The notes beneath the pieces are model-generated. The model did no database searches and was not told the origin of the DNA. It saw only the letters and a program-made list of their open reading frames with translations. From a cyanobacterium PCC 7702 (GTDB lineage Bacteria > Cyanobacteriota > Cyanobacteriia > Cyanobacteriales > Nostocaceae), in the NCBI GenBank assembly GCA_000332255.1, contig KB235926.1, positions 4,229,344 through 4,291,955 of the forward strand: a DNA stretch of 62,612 nt. Direction: 5' to 3'. A program made the translations under genes and the position numbers. How positions within the stretch are numbered: position 1 is the stretch's first letter; every line of letters begins with the position of its first letter. Positions 9,601 through 18,840 of the stretch are shown here, piece by piece.

Positions 9601-12196
9601 TAGCATTGAAATCGCGAGCGCTTGCTTGGCGCACGAGCAATTTTTGTCCATCCCAAGCAACTGTTGCGGTCAGGGGTTGGTGAACGCCAGCAAGACCTTG
9701 AGAAAACTGTAACTGACCTGACGCCTGCAATTTGGCTAAGTTGAAAGTGCCTGCATTTCCGGCAACTTGTATTTTACCGCCCAACTTACCTTGTAACTGC
9801 GGCTGCCATCGATTTAATTCGACATCAGTTGCATCCACTACAGCTTGGTAGCGACCGTTAGCTAGTTGAATATTGGTAGCAGTTATTCTACCGCCAGCTA
9901 TGTTTAGCCGCGCTTGACCGCTAGCTTGGAGAGATTTGGGTTGCAGGGATGTTACCGAACCTGCCACCTGGAATTCGCCGCTCAATGTTCCTTGAAGTTG
10001 CTGAGGTAAGGATGCTAATTGTGCTACTTGGATATCCCTTGCTTGCAGTTGCGCTTGATAAATACCATCAGCTAGTTTGATGTGGGAAGCACTAACGGTA
10101 CCGCGCCAAAGTGTCAAGCGGGCTGAACCGTTGCCCTGTAAGGTTTTCAGGTTTAAAGAATCTGTATTGCCAGAGATTTGAAATTTTCCTGCTAACGCCG
10201 CTTGCAATGCTGGGGGGGAATTTGGTAGCAGACGTCCCAGCTGTACACCTTCTGCTATCAGCTGGACAGAAAAGCTTTTTTCTTTCATCTGTACTTTAGA
10301 TATTGCTACCTTACCGCCTGCAAGTTGTACTCGAGCGTTTTGAGTGGCAATGTTAGTAATTTTCCAGGAATTGGAGGTTCCTGAAACAATGAGATCGCCG
10401 TCAAAAAAAGCGTTTTTGAGAGAGATATTTTGTAGTTGGCTTTGATTGAGAAAGTTTTCGATTGGGATTTGGGAAGCGCGAGCTACAACTTTCCACTGCT
10501 TTTGGTTCCAGTTGCCAGCAGCTAAAATCCTACCACCAGCTACACTTACAGCTACGTTGCGAAAAGATAAGTGGCGATCGCCAGCGATCAGAATTTCACC
10601 AGTGGTAGGGTATTGAGCTTGGGGAGCTTGAAATTCTACCAGTGTTTGTAGTTTGTCAACGGTACCGGTAACTTTGGCTGTACCTGAAACAGCGCCAACT
10701 GCGAAGGGAATTTGGCTGTTGTAAAGGTGGGCGATCGCATCTCCCGGAACGTTTTTCGCGGTTAAATGCAAATCTAACTGGGGAATTGTACCAAGCTGTA
10801 GTTTGCCGGTGCCGCCAATTTTACCACCAACTTCCATCTGCCCTTGAATGTCTTTCAAGACAACAATTCCGGTAGGAAGTGAATACTCAAACTTACCCCT
10901 GACGCTGCTAAAATCTACTTTGTCAATGCGAGCAGGCTTGATAGTGGTAACCGTACCGTATAAAATTGGATTATTAGCTTTGCCAACTAACTGCAAATCT
11001 GCTTTCAATTGCCCGCTGACAGGAACGGGTGATTTCAACCTGAGGGTTCTTTGGACGGTCTCTACGCTTACTGCCTCGATCCGACCTGACAGATTGTAAC
11101 CAGTCTTGCTGTCGATCGCTCCACTCACTACCAGCGGCACTGCTCCGTAACTCGTAACAAAATTATCTAATTTAATTTGCGTATTCTGGAAGCGAAGCGT
11201 TCCCCGAGAATCGAGCAAAGGTTGTGGTAGCTGGGGAAGTTGCATGCGAACATTTTGCAAGCCAACACTACCAAACAATAAAGGTGGTTGAGATTCTCCT
11301 AGTCGGGCTTGCAGGCGCAAGTCACTACTTACTCTACCATCTAACAGCGCTACTGGTAACTTGACCAGGCGAGTAATATCAGAAGCTAGTAGCTGTTGTC
11401 CTTGGATTTTTAAATTGGTCAACAGCGTTGTTAAACGAATATCTCCCTGTAAAGCAATGCTACCACCACTGCTGGTAGCTTGCCCTGTAATATCAAACTT
11501 AATCAAGTCATTGTTTTCTAGCAATTGAGCAGTTCCGTTCAATTGGGAAAATGCTAACGGAGAAAAGAATTTTCCCAGCAGTGCAGAATTATAGTTTGTC
11601 TTTTGTTTATTATCTTTTGCAGTCCCATCTGCAAAACTTTTCTTTTCCTCCTCCTGTTGTATTCTCCACTGCGGATTCGGTACTAGTGTCAGCTGGCCAT
11701 TGCGAAATCGCAGTTTATCTAACTGTGTTTGCACCGGGCCATTCTTCCCCGGCTTTGCTAAGTTAGTAGTAATCCAGTGTCCCTGCTCGTCCTGCTCAAG
11801 GTGAATCTTCGGATTGACCAAAGTGACGTCTAATTTAAGATGGCGGTGAAAAAGAAGCTGCCAAAGGTCGAAACCTACTTCTACACTATCGACTGTAACG
11901 CTGTCTGGATCTGTAGGTGTTGCAGGAATAGCAGAAGCTGCAAATTTTACTCCACTCAGGGAAATTTCCTTTACCTGTCCTAATTTGACCGGACGGTTCA
12001 GGGTACTCGTCAGGCTTTTTTGTGCCAATGGTGTTAAATCATCATGAATAAAGCTCCACAATCGCCAACTACCCGCAAAAAGTCCAAGTAGTAAAATTCC
12101 ACCTAATGCGATGCTGTTACGATTTAACACCAGTAGCCAGAAATATTTCTGGCTGGGAATTCGGGACCTACGCTCGCAATTGAGAGATTGATTCAT
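6635..12196 (-). CDS. tamB: TamB-like (DUF490) envelope protein, translocation/assembly module
   Basis: A 1853-residue protein with an N-terminal membrane anchor (about residues 20-45, SIALGGILLLGLFAGSW), a very long periplasmic region of repeated beta-strand units, and a C-terminal TamB/DUF490 domain (about 1500-1853). The repeats contain many G-x-L/I-x-G and LSGxFQVAG-type turns, as in AsmA/TamB bridge proteins. These form a hydrophobic groove that moves phospholipids, or assists outer-membrane protein assembly together with an Omp85-family partner. Cyanobacterial members are usually in this length range. No Omp85 gene is next to it, and it is probably transcribed alone. Role and location are family knowledge. 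Two internal blocks (about 640-850) look like recent duplications of the unit ending in QASGQARL. Confidence 0.92.
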   Translation of the reverse strand: MNQSLNCERRSRIPSQKYFWLLVLNRNSIALGGILLLGLFAGSWRLWSFIHDDLTPLAQKSLTSTLNRPVKLGQVKEISLSGVKFAASAIPATPTDPDSVTVDSVEVGFDLWQLLFHRHLKLDVTLVNPKIHLEQDEQGHWITTNLAKPGKNGPVQTQLDKLRFRNGQLTLVPNPQWRIQQEEEKKSFADGTAKDNKQKTNYNSALLGKFFSPLAFSQLNGTAQLLENNDLIKFDITGQATSSGGSIALQGDIRLTTLLTNLKIQGQQLLASDITRLVKLPVALLDGRVSSDLRLQARLGESQPPLLFGSVGLQNVRMQLPQLPQPLLDSRGTLRFQNTQIKLDNFVTSYGAVPLVVSGAIDSKTGYNLSGRIEAVSVETVQRTLRLKSPVPVSGQLKADLQLVGKANNPILYGTVTTIKPARIDKVDFSSVRGKFEYSLPTGIVVLKDIQGQMEVGGKIGGTGKLQLGTIPQLDLHLTAKNVPGDAIAHLYNSQIPFAVGAVSGTAKVTGTVDKLQTLVEFQAPQAQYPTTGEILIAGDRHLSFRNVAVSVAGGRILAAGNWNQKQWKVVARASQIPIENFLNQSQLQNISLKNAFFDGDLIVSGTSNSWKITNIATQNARVQLAGGKVAISKVQMKEKSFSVQLIAEGVQLGRLLPNSPPALQAALAGKFQISGNTDSLNLKTLQGNGSARLTLWRGTVSASHIKLADGIYQAQLQARDIQVAQLASLPQQLQGTLSGEFQVAGSVTSLQPKSLQASGQARLNIAGGRITATNIQLANGRYQAVVDATDVELNRWQPQLQGKLGGKIQVAGNAGTFNLAKLQASGQLQFSQGLAGVHQPLTATVAWDGQKLLVRQASARDFNASGYILTKASSGVVPEITELALQVQAKNYNLQNLPFQLPNTVNVQGKADFSGQIAGKLPTPDVVGKLILKNFAVNRFAFEPVLTGNIQSLPSQGLDLDVTGTHDKIAFHLDANYRPRAFNVQWQKASASGQLQGDTFIAKVENFPLIAWDWSIPATTFLNAGKLAGLLSGDLQIKQNTWETVGNIAIEQPRLARIFLGDRLLAQFRYENGKVTLNNSTLIKGNSRYTMAGTFTPTATKPLIQGKLTVNQGQIQDVLTALQIFELKDLQRGFTPPTYGKASDLQTVAVGLPNESLQAQIQRFSEIKALLTQQQQQRRQTSFLPDLADLKGTFNGEVTVDTATNNNLAVKFDFNGENFVWGRPQEDPEHFYAAEQVIAKGSFENGVLRLLPLRLQSNNSLIAFTGNIGGTEQSGQLRIKNLPLELLNNYVKLPVGLTGNINATATVAGSIANPQARGELQITQGTLNRKGIESANASFSYNDGRLNFGSSVVVSGLEPVAITGSIPYKLPFASVRPDSNQLSLDVKVKKEGLTVLNILTDQLTFEKGEGDLNLTVSGTTQQPILNGVATIKGATFAAAQALPGKLTDVTGKIEFNFDRIKVDSLQGKFSKGSFTAQGEIPIFNPQQSTDNPLNIYLHQLAINLREKYQGGINGNLQITGSAFSPIIGGELKLSHGQVFIAQSANASSNASKSQEEISLRKAIREPKSEVGTAVTRFHDLEIVLGKNVEITLPPILSFRATGSVKVNGTLNKPEPEGTIRLQDGDVNLFATQFNLARGYKHTAIFRGNQDPDLDIRLVTNILDANPMQVASSAVASEINDGIITNFNPVNTVRVEATIDGPASQINQNLELKSNPSYTKAEIVTMLGGSFVETLGRGDATLGLVNLASSALNLQRTFNEIGNAFGLSELRLFPTITFDSTNTTKRNPSSIDLAMEAGVDISRNFSFSALKILTNDKPPQFGINYRLNSQWRLRTSTDLAGDDRAVLEYEDRF

Positions 12197-12900
12197 TTGA
12201 TTTTACCGTTTACTAGTTGAGTTTTGGCAGGCACACTAGTATTGACTGTTTTGCTATTAGTTGGTTATTGGGAACTGTTTACATATAAACCTATTTTGAA
12301 TTCAGGCTTGGCAACAAAGACAAGTTAGGTAAATTTTGTTAATATCCAATAGAAACGCTGGCTACGATCTCAAATAGAGAGTTTTCTGGAACTAAATCTC
12401 AAAATCTCTTTTGCAAACAAATCTCGGCTTTTGGCTGCTGAGTAGCAAACTTTGAATAGTTATTTTGCTCATTTTTAGGTAAGTTATGACGGTAATATAA
12501 ACTTATCAATCTAATTTAATCTCTAAAATTCAAAATCGCTATACCGGTTAATACTGTAGCGGTGGAAAAAATTCAAACCAAGCTTTATGTATAAAATTTA
12601 CAAGCATGCTTCGAAGGTAGCGGTACATCTAAATTGTGGCAGTACTCATCTTTACCAATAGTAATGAAATTCTACCTTTGTATCCGTTAGCTTCGTAATT
12701 ATACTTAATAAATAAAGTTATTTCTATAAAATAGAGAAAGCAACTAAAATCCAGATTACTCTGTGCTATAGTTATGATCTTTTGAGTTCTATTTGTCAGA
12801 GAAACACAAAGAAAATAAATGTTTTTTGAGAAAGAATTGGTATTAAAAACTCTAGAGGGCTACAGGTATCTCCTTGATAGTCAAAAGGGGTCTGTTTGAG
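12197..12900. other. 700-bp AT-rich intergenic region
   Basis: Lies between the tamB start and tRNA-Cys. No open frame with coding character was found. It probably holds the tamB promoter. An imperfect hairpin (AGAGAGTTTT with AAAATCTCT) lies near 12376-12412; nothing else is recognised. Confidence 0.4.
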
Positions 12901-12972
<72 letters not shown>

Positions 12973-13071
12973 TTACCACGAATCATTATCATACCATAAT
13001 TTGATTGCAAATTGCATCCCCAAAGCCATAAATTTTTGATACTCTCGTGTTTTGATCCGGGAGCGTAAGTT

Positions 13072-13662
13072 TTAAATTCTCACTTCATCGGCAAAACTTT
13101 GCCAGCGGACAAAGCGAAATGCACCAGCAACAGATCCCCAAATTTGCTCGTCAGTTTCTAAATCTCGTCCGCGATCGCGACTGATAAATTTTTCGCCGTC
13201 GATTTCAAATTCACTGTCTAAATATGTTTTTTTTCCTTTGCGATACACGAAGCAATTTTTTCCTGGTTCTACCTTGCCTTTAAAACAAGAACCTGTCCAT
13301 TCTACAATCATGTTGCAGCCACAGGATTTTTCCAAGTCGTCAGCTTTGAGAGCTTTGAGCCGTTCCAGGTCGCGGGATGCGCCGTAGAATCTTTGTTCAT
13401 CCCTAACTTTGTAGTTCTCTATTTGGATGTGGTCTCCTGCATCTATCAACTTGGCTACTGCTACGCGATAGGGATCGTTGAGCATGTAGTCATAGGCTTG
13501 TTCTACGTAAAAGCTTACTCCGGATAACAGGTCAAGGGGAAGGGGACGCATACAAACGCGGATGTGAGCAAAAAAAGGGGGATTTTCAAATGCTTGTTCT
13601 TGATTGCTAAAGTCAGCTGCCATCCACTGGGCTAAAGTGGCAATGTCTGTGGAATGAGTCAT
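13072..13662 (-). CDS. cpcT: CpcT/CpeT-family phycobiliprotein chromophore lyase
   Basis: A soluble S/U-type alternative bilin lyase of the CpcT/CpeT family. CpcT attaches phycocyanobilin to the Cys-153/155 site of beta-phycocyanin. Family features seen include the N-terminal TLAQWMAADFSNQEQAF, PPFFAHIRVCMRPLP, the ENYKVRDEQRF strand and a Cys-rich ESCGCNM-like stretch (EKSCGCNMIVEW). The 196-residue length is normal. The longest frame starts nine codons earlier, but MTHSTDIATLA at 13662 is the usual family start. The lyase lies near hglT in Anabaena too, as I remember (all5339), which supports cpcT over cpeT. Which bilin site it serves is inferred. Confidence 0.88.
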   Translation of the reverse strand: MTHSTDIATLAQWMAADFSNQEQAFENPPFFAHIRVCMRPLPLDLLSGVSFYVEQAYDYMLNDPYRVAVAKLIDAGDHIQIENYKVRDEQRFYGASRDLERLKALKADDLEKSCGCNMIVEWTGSCFKGKVEPGKNCFVYRKGKKTYLDSEFEIDGEKFISRDRGRDLETDEQIWGSVAGAFRFVRWQSFADEVRI

Positions 13663-13751
13663 TATAGAACAATACACCAGTTGCTTCAAAAGATCCTGGG
13701 AGTATTGTAAAACTTGTAGTTACCTGTTTAGCAGGAGAATTTTTGCTGTTG

Positions 13752-13774
13752 GTGTAGCGTACCGGATGGCATTA
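13752..13774 (+). repeat. Copy of interspersed GGATGGCAT repeat
   Basis: GTGTAGCGTACCGGATGGCA followed by TTA matches the copy at 32829-32854 at 18 of 20 core positions. It lies between the divergent cpcT and TPR genes. This is a short, non-coding, interspersed repeat of a kind common in Nostocales genomes. Confidence 0.6.
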
Positions 13775-13865
13775 CTGGTGTCAAGGATTAATAGTTAATG
13801 ATGTTCAAGTACTAAACACCCAATCCTAGATTTCCTAGCCAAGATGGAGTGAGAAAAACTTTGCT

Positions 13866-15089
13866 ATGTTGTTACAACGCCTGGGTAAGATTATAACCGC
13901 CACTAGTGCATTTTTGCTTGTTAGCAATTGGTTAGTGCTAGCAGAAACTAAAAAACCAGAACGCTTTTCTCCCTCACCACTAGAAATTTACACCCTCGAT
14001 CCATTGTTACCACCCAATGCGCAACAACAACCGTTATCGGTGCAACAGCAGCAACAGCTAGAATTGGCGCTGGATAAATTGCATCAGGAAGCTGGGACGA
14101 AACTGCAAGCGGGTGACAGACAGGGAGCTTTTAATACTTGGAATCGGGAGTTGCGCTTGCGTCGCTACTTAGGACCGTTAAAAGAAGTGCAAGCATTGGG
14201 ACGAGTAGGGGCGATCGCTTTTCAAAATAACGAACGCCAAGAATTGCAATATATTACTCAACGCCTACAAGCAATTCAAAAGCAAACAAAAGCCCAATTC
14301 TTACCTGATTTGGATTTGTTGCAAGCTTTGGGACTAGCTTACCAACAAGTGCGATCGCCGCAAGCTGCTCTAGAAGTTTACAACCAGCTTTTGGCAATTG
14401 TACGGCAACAAAAAAATGCTGCCAAGGAAGTCGAAATTCTGACAACTATAGGAAATTTGCATCTGAATTGGTTTGATTATCCCCAAGCAGCTGCCACTTA
14501 TGAAGAATTGTTAAAGTTAGCAGTAGTAAGGGGAGATGCTGCTGGTCAGCTAACATATCTGCAACAGCTAGCTTATATTTACCAGCAGGGAAAACAACCT
14601 CAGCAAGCAATCAGGATCCGCAATCAACTAGCACAAATTTACCAAAAACAAAACAATCTTAGCCAGTTACCGGCTTTGAACTTGGCGATCGGTTCTGATT
14701 ACGAATCTTTAGCACGAGAAAATTCCAACCTGCTGCAACAGGCTTTTAACAACTATCAACAAGCATACATGACTGCTTGGCAATTACAGCAGTACGTACG
14801 CGCTGCGGAAGCTTTGCAAAAGTTAATTGCGCTTTATCGTTCTCAAGGACAAACACAAGAAGCGTTGCAAGCTAGTGAAATTCTTCTACAGGCCCAGCAA
14901 TTAGCTTCTAATGTTTATGGTCTAATGAAAGCTTACGATCTCATCGGTCAGATTTATTTAGAACGCAAAGACTATCCTCAAGCATTAAGGGCTTTTCAAA
15001 AAGGACTGGAGATGGCTCAACAATTAAGATACGACGAAGATTACTTTTCTGGACAAATTCAGAAAATTTCCGCACAGATGCTGCAATGA
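13866..15089 (+). CDS. Secreted TPR-repeat protein
   Basis: A 407-residue protein with an N-terminal signal-like segment (residues ~1-27, ending near VLAET) followed by a Gln-rich region and a series of tetratricopeptide-like helix pairs from ~95 to 400. Typical units are AALEVYNQLLAIVR, AATYEELLKLAVVRG, QALRAFQKGLEMAQQ. TPR solenoids bind partner proteins; the location is likely periplasmic. The ATG at 13866 follows a promoter gap shared with the divergent lyase gene. A protein of this kind occupies the same place between the lyase and hglT in relatives, as I recall, but no function is known to me. No enzymatic domain is visible. Confidence 0.85.
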   Translation: MLLQRLGKIITATSAFLLVSNWLVLAETKKPERFSPSPLEIYTLDPLLPPNAQQQPLSVQQQQQLELALDKLHQEAGTKLQAGDRQGAFNTWNRELRLRRYLGPLKEVQALGRVGAIAFQNNERQELQYITQRLQAIQKQTKAQFLPDLDLLQALGLAYQQVRSPQAALEVYNQLLAIVRQQKNAAKEVEILTTIGNLHLNWFDYPQAAATYEELLKLAVVRGDAAGQLTYLQQLAYIYQQGKQPQQAIRIRNQLAQIYQKQNNLSQLPALNLAIGSDYESLARENSNLLQQAFNNYQQAYMTAWQLQQYVRAAEALQKLIALYRSQGQTQEALQASEILLQAQQLASNVYGLMKAYDLIGQIYLERKDYPQALRAFQKGLEMAQQLRYDEDYFSGQIQKISAQMLQ

Positions 15090-15254
15090 AATTCTGTGGC
15101 AAAACCGAGCAATTAATATACTTAATGATGCTCAACTTTACTGATGAAATTATTAATTATATTTGCTATCTGTGGCAGAAATTTATTTGTCAAAAAAATA
15201 CTGATAATTCTAGTGAGCAAACTTCACCTTGTTTCAGCAAATCCCGGTTAAATT

Positions 15255-15811
15255 GCTAGGAATGCTGCGATTGAAAAATACCAACCTTTCCAAAATTACT
15301 TGTTAAGCGATATCCAGTCAATATTAATAACTAACTTCATAGCTGGTATGGAGTTAACTTGGTAGCTGTTACCTAGTATGTTAGCGTCATGAATATTGCT
15401 TCTGGTTCTGGTAAAAAAGGAGTGCCTTACAACAGCATATATTCTGCTAGTAAAGCAGGTTTGATTATGTGGACGGATGCGGTGCGACAAGAATAAATTA
15501 ACACCAATGTAGGGATGACAGTAGTTTGTCCGGTATATACAAAAGCAGGGATATTTTTGAAATTTGGCTTAGGAGCACCTAAATTAGCGCGTGTTTCCGA
15601 ATCCAAAGCTGTGGCGATCGCTGTTGTGGAAGCAATCAAGAAAAACAAAGCAGAAGTCATGCTAGATGGAATTTTAACTAGACTTTTATTTTCCAACATG
15701 CAACTTTTTCCAGAATTGGGGGACGCAATTTACCGATGGATTGGTCTAACCAATTTAAATCTCACCTGTGCAGAAAATCAAATGCGTGCTGAAAAACACT
15801 TGCATAACTAA
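15255..15811 (+). pseudogene. Decayed short-chain dehydrogenase (SDR)
   Basis: This is the middle and C-terminal part of an SDR oxidoreductase. Readable pieces are NAAIEKYQPFQNYL (the NNA region), NFIAGMELTW, then after a frameshift NIASGSGKKGVPYNSIYSAS carrying the catalytic Y-x3-K (YSASK), then AGLIMWTDAVRQE. An in-frame TAA follows, and the frame then continues as TVVCPVYTKAGIF to a natural stop at 15811. The N-terminal nucleotide-binding part (TGxxxGIG) is missing. At least one frameshift, one nonsense codon and a 5' truncation make it non-functional. It lies directly before another decayed oxidoreductase gene, so the pair was probably one operon. Confidence 0.8.
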
Positions 15812-16009
15812 ATTTTTTCTACCAACCCGGTTTTTGGAGACTGGTTTTTTTTAAATTTAAAATTTTCCCGTAGTCAACTCCAACAATCATTACCAAAACT
15901 TCTATATTTTTGACTTTTGATTAATTTACTTCTCTTAACCGTTCTCCGACAGAACAATTTTCTTATCTTCCGATTGGTCAATTACTACTAATTCAAGAAG
16001 CAAAGGAAA

Positions 16010-17401
16010 ATGGCAGACAATGATTATGATATTATCATCATTAGTACAGGTGCCGGTAGTGGAACACTAGCATATAAATTAGCACGAAGTGGGAAAAAAT
16101 TTTATTTCTAGAGCGAGGAAATTTTCTTCTCCGAGAAAAAGCTAATTGGGATTCTGAGCAAATCTTTAAAAAAGAATGCTATCGCACCACAGAAGTTTGG
16201 TACGACAAACAAGGTAAACCCTTTCGTCCCTTCACACACTATTACGTTGGTGGTAATACTAAATTTTATGGCGGTGCATTATTTAGATTTCGTGTTCGCG
16301 TAGCGACTCCATAAATGGGAGTGAAGTACACGCTCGCAAAGGTCTAGATGCGACAGAACCTGAAATTACTGAATACTATCCCTTTCCTCCCGTAAGCCAT
16401 GAACCATACATTCAAGAAATTAATGAAGTATTAAAAGATAAAAACCTACATCCATTTTATCTACCACTCGGTATCAAACTCAACGAAGCTAATCGTTTTC
16501 TTAGTTCTTGTATTTGCTGTGAAAATTGTGATGGTTTTCCTTATTTTCTAAATGCTAAATCTGATGCTGATATTAACTGTATTCTTCCAGTGGTTGCTTA
16601 CAAAAATTTGACTTTAATAACTCAAGCAAAAGTTGTAAGTTTACATACAAGTACGTCGGGACGGGAAGTCACAAAAGTAGAAACAGAAATTGCAGGTAAA
16701 CAATATATCTTTTCTGGCAATATAGTTGTTCTTACCTGTGGTGCTATCAACTCAGCTGTATTGTTACTCAAATCTGCCAACGACAAACATCCAAATAGAT
16801 TAGCGAATAGTTCTAATTTGGTGGGACGAAATTACATGGCTCAGATTTTTATTAGGGAGAAAAAGATTTTCCTTATCCCATGGGTAGTGTCCAATTACTC
16901 GGTCATATTAATAAAGATAGAGTAGCTGAATCACGCACCATTTTTTACATCCAATATAGTCTCCAAAACAATAGCAAACTATTCTGTTGGTTGGTTGCTA
17001 ATTGCTGAAGACTTACCAAATCTGAATAATCTCGTGCATGTTAAGGGTGAACAAATTATTCTTGAGTATACAAATAACAACGAACAAGCATTCAACCGTT
17101 TGATTCAGCGTTGGATTTCTGTTTTAAAGACACTCAAACTGCCCTCTCACAAAGGCAATTTTTCTTTATTTATACTCCAAAAGATGTCTTTGAAAAATGT
17201 GACGCATCAGTGTGGTCTTGCTGTTTTGGCGAAAATCCCACCACCTCGGTACTTGATATTAATTGTCGCACTCATGATGTGGATAATCTTTATGTTGTTG
17301 ATAGTAGTTCTTTCCCTTCTAGTACTGCTTTGAATCTGTCGCTAACAATTCTAGTAAATGCTTTGCAACTGGTAGAGAATCTGTTAGAAAAGATGAAATA
17401 A
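16010..17401 (+). pseudogene. Decayed GMC-family oxidoreductase
   Basis: Starts well (AAAGGAAA before ATG 16010; MADNDYDIIIISTGAGSGTL is the FAD-binding GxGxxG) but meets a stop near 16110 after a frameshift. The frame is recovered in pieces: YYVGGNTKFYGGALF, then a repeat-bearing scar and missing codons, then YYPFPPVSHEPYI, HPFYLPLGI, CENCDGFPYFLNAKSDA, GREVTKVETE, LTCGAINSAVLLLKSANDKHP. The C-terminal signature GENPTTSVLDINCRTHDVDN and DSSSFPSSTALNLSLT ends at 17401. Intact homologues oxidise alcohols or sugars with FAD. Several frameshifts and a deletion make this copy inactive. The conserved residues left show that decay is fairly recent. Confidence 0.88.
16294..16322 (+). repeat. Partial interspersed repeat and hairpin at deletion scar
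   Basis: GTTCGCGTAGCG at 16294-16305 matches the start of the GGATGGCAT repeat family. It is followed by ACTCC/GGAGT arms forming a small hairpin. It sits exactly where the GMC coding sequence loses about 30 codons expected from the family. Confidence 0.45.
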
Positions 17402-17508
17402 TACATTCGCGATATTTTTTAGAATGTAGATGACAAAAAAGATTCTATCGTTGGAGTTTTGTCTTTAATATTTTATTGCTAAAATTTCTAGATTTTGGTA
17501 CTGATTTT

Positions 17509-17524
17509 GAGGGCTAAAGCCCTC
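17509..17524. repeat. Hairpin repeat GAGGGCTAAAGCCCTC
   Basis: A perfect 16-bp palindrome followed by ACTACGAGC, between the convergent GMC pseudogene and hglT. Related hairpins lie at 43498-43513 and 59853-59864. It may act as a bidirectional terminator or a REP-like element. Confidence 0.55.
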
Positions 17525-17541
17525 ACTACGAGCTTTTTCAG

Positions 17542-18807
17542 TTAAGTGGCAGTTATGGGTAAATCTTTTGATTTGTTAACTATTTGGTATAGCTTTTGTT
17601 CGAATTTTTGCATGCATGCTGACCAATCGAATTCAAGTATGGAGAAGCGAGCGTGGAGAGACATTTGGGCTTTTAGTTCGGGATTTTCTAGAATTGTAAT
17701 TACTTTGTCAGCAAAGTCCCTTGGGTTGTTAGGTTCAGCAAGAAAGCCGTTGCGACCGGGAATAACCTGTTCTGATGTTGAGGGTGCTTTGACTGCAACT
17801 ACGGGAGTTCCAGAGGCTAAGGCTTCGTTGTTGGAGGTGCAAAAGTTTTCGGTGGTGGAGGGATTGACAAATATGTCTGCTCGTGAGTACCAACCGAGTA
17901 GTTCTGTACCGTGAGATTCTCCCCACACGGTCACACCTGGTCCAAGTTTGCTAGCGCGTTGGCGTATTTCTCTTTGTTGAGGGCCGCTGCCAATGATTAC
18001 CAAGTGTACGTTAGGTATTTTAGCGGCAATGAGTGGGTATATATCCAAAAGTTGAGTTACGTTTTTTTCTGGCGCGATGCGTCCGACGAAGAGCAGGGTT
18101 GGGCGGCGATCGCTGGGAATGGGGTCATAACAAATGTTAGCAGGATTAAATTTTTGGCAATCTATGCCTTGGTAGGGAAAGTATTCGCTACGTTGGGATT
18201 GGAGATTTTTATATTTTTGCAGTTGTTCTCGGGAAGAAAAGAAGTTATAGTCGTAAGCTGCGCTGAATTGCTTGATCAATATTGGCAATAGGGGACGAAT
18301 CAAGCTGAAAAAAAGGTCGCCCATATAATATCGAATATATGCAACGATATCGGTGTGGAATAGGGAGATTATAGGTGTATTAGTTCGCCGAGCGTATTCC
18401 GAACCGACAGGACGACCATAACCTTGCAAGAAAATGGCATAAAATCCCCTCATTTGCGGCGCTTCTTCAACCACTATAATGTCTGGTTGAAAACTCTCCA
18501 GAACTTGGGAATCATTCCAGTGGCGATAGCTTAATGGTTGGGGGAGAGATTTGTAAAATATCAGCGGTTGGGTGGGAAATGCGTAAGAAGAAAAGTTAGG
18601 AAAAGATTGCAGTTGTTCCAATCCGGACATGAGACGACTAACAACCTCTTGGGGGTATTGGTCGTTGATTTCTGGGTGAATGAGAAAGACTTCGTGTTTT
18701 TGTTGTAGTAACCAGTGCACCCGTTGGTGGACTGCAACCGAAACCCCTGTCAAGAATGGCGCGTATAGTCCCGTAATCAGCGCGATGCGAAGAGGTTGTT
18801 TTTTCAT
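17542..18807 (-). CDS. hglT: Glycosyltransferase family 4, probable heterocyst glycolipid glycosyltransferase
   Basis: A GT4 (GT-B fold) glycosyltransferase of 421 residues that should attach a sugar to the heterocyst glycolipid aglycone at the inner membrane. N-terminal IALITGLYAPFLTGVSVAVH is the acceptor-side glycine loop. FVGRIAPEKNV, IGSGPQQREI and the nucleotide-sugar motif ENFCTSNNEALASGTPVVA are in the C-terminal lobe. It is the last gene of the minus-strand operon hgdB-hgdC-hgdA-DUF2141-GT2-GT4 and sits just before the lyase region, matching the place of Anabaena all5341 (HglT) as I remember it. The sequence proves GT4. The hglT name rests on synteny with the hgl island. Confidence 0.8.
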   Translation of the reverse strand: MKKQPLRIALITGLYAPFLTGVSVAVHQRVHWLLQQKHEVFLIHPEINDQYPQEVVSRLMSGLEQLQSFPNFSSYAFPTQPLIFYKSLPQPLSYRHWNDSQVLESFQPDIIVVEEAPQMRGFYAIFLQGYGRPVGSEYARRTNTPIISLFHTDIVAYIRYYMGDLFFSLIRPLLPILIKQFSAAYDYNFFSSREQLQKYKNLQSQRSEYFPYQGIDCQKFNPANICYDPIPSDRRPTLLFVGRIAPEKNVTQLLDIYPLIAAKIPNVHLVIIGSGPQQREIRQRASKLGPGVTVWGESHGTELLGWYSRADIFVNPSTTENFCTSNNEALASGTPVVAVKAPSTSEQVIPGRNGFLAEPNNPRDFADKVITILENPELKAQMSLHARFSILEFDWSACMQKFEQKLYQIVNKSKDLPITAT

Positions 18808-18840
18808 AGCTGGAAGGAGGTAGTTGTATGGAGGCGAAAA

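Noticed and set aside
15427-15699. Minus-strand ORF of 90 codons over the SDR remnant
   Set aside because: The plus strand carries clear SDR motifs; the minus frame has none.
17911-18291. 126-codon plus-strand ORF opposite hglT
   Set aside because: Shadow of the GT4 gene, whose motifs are complete on the minus strand.
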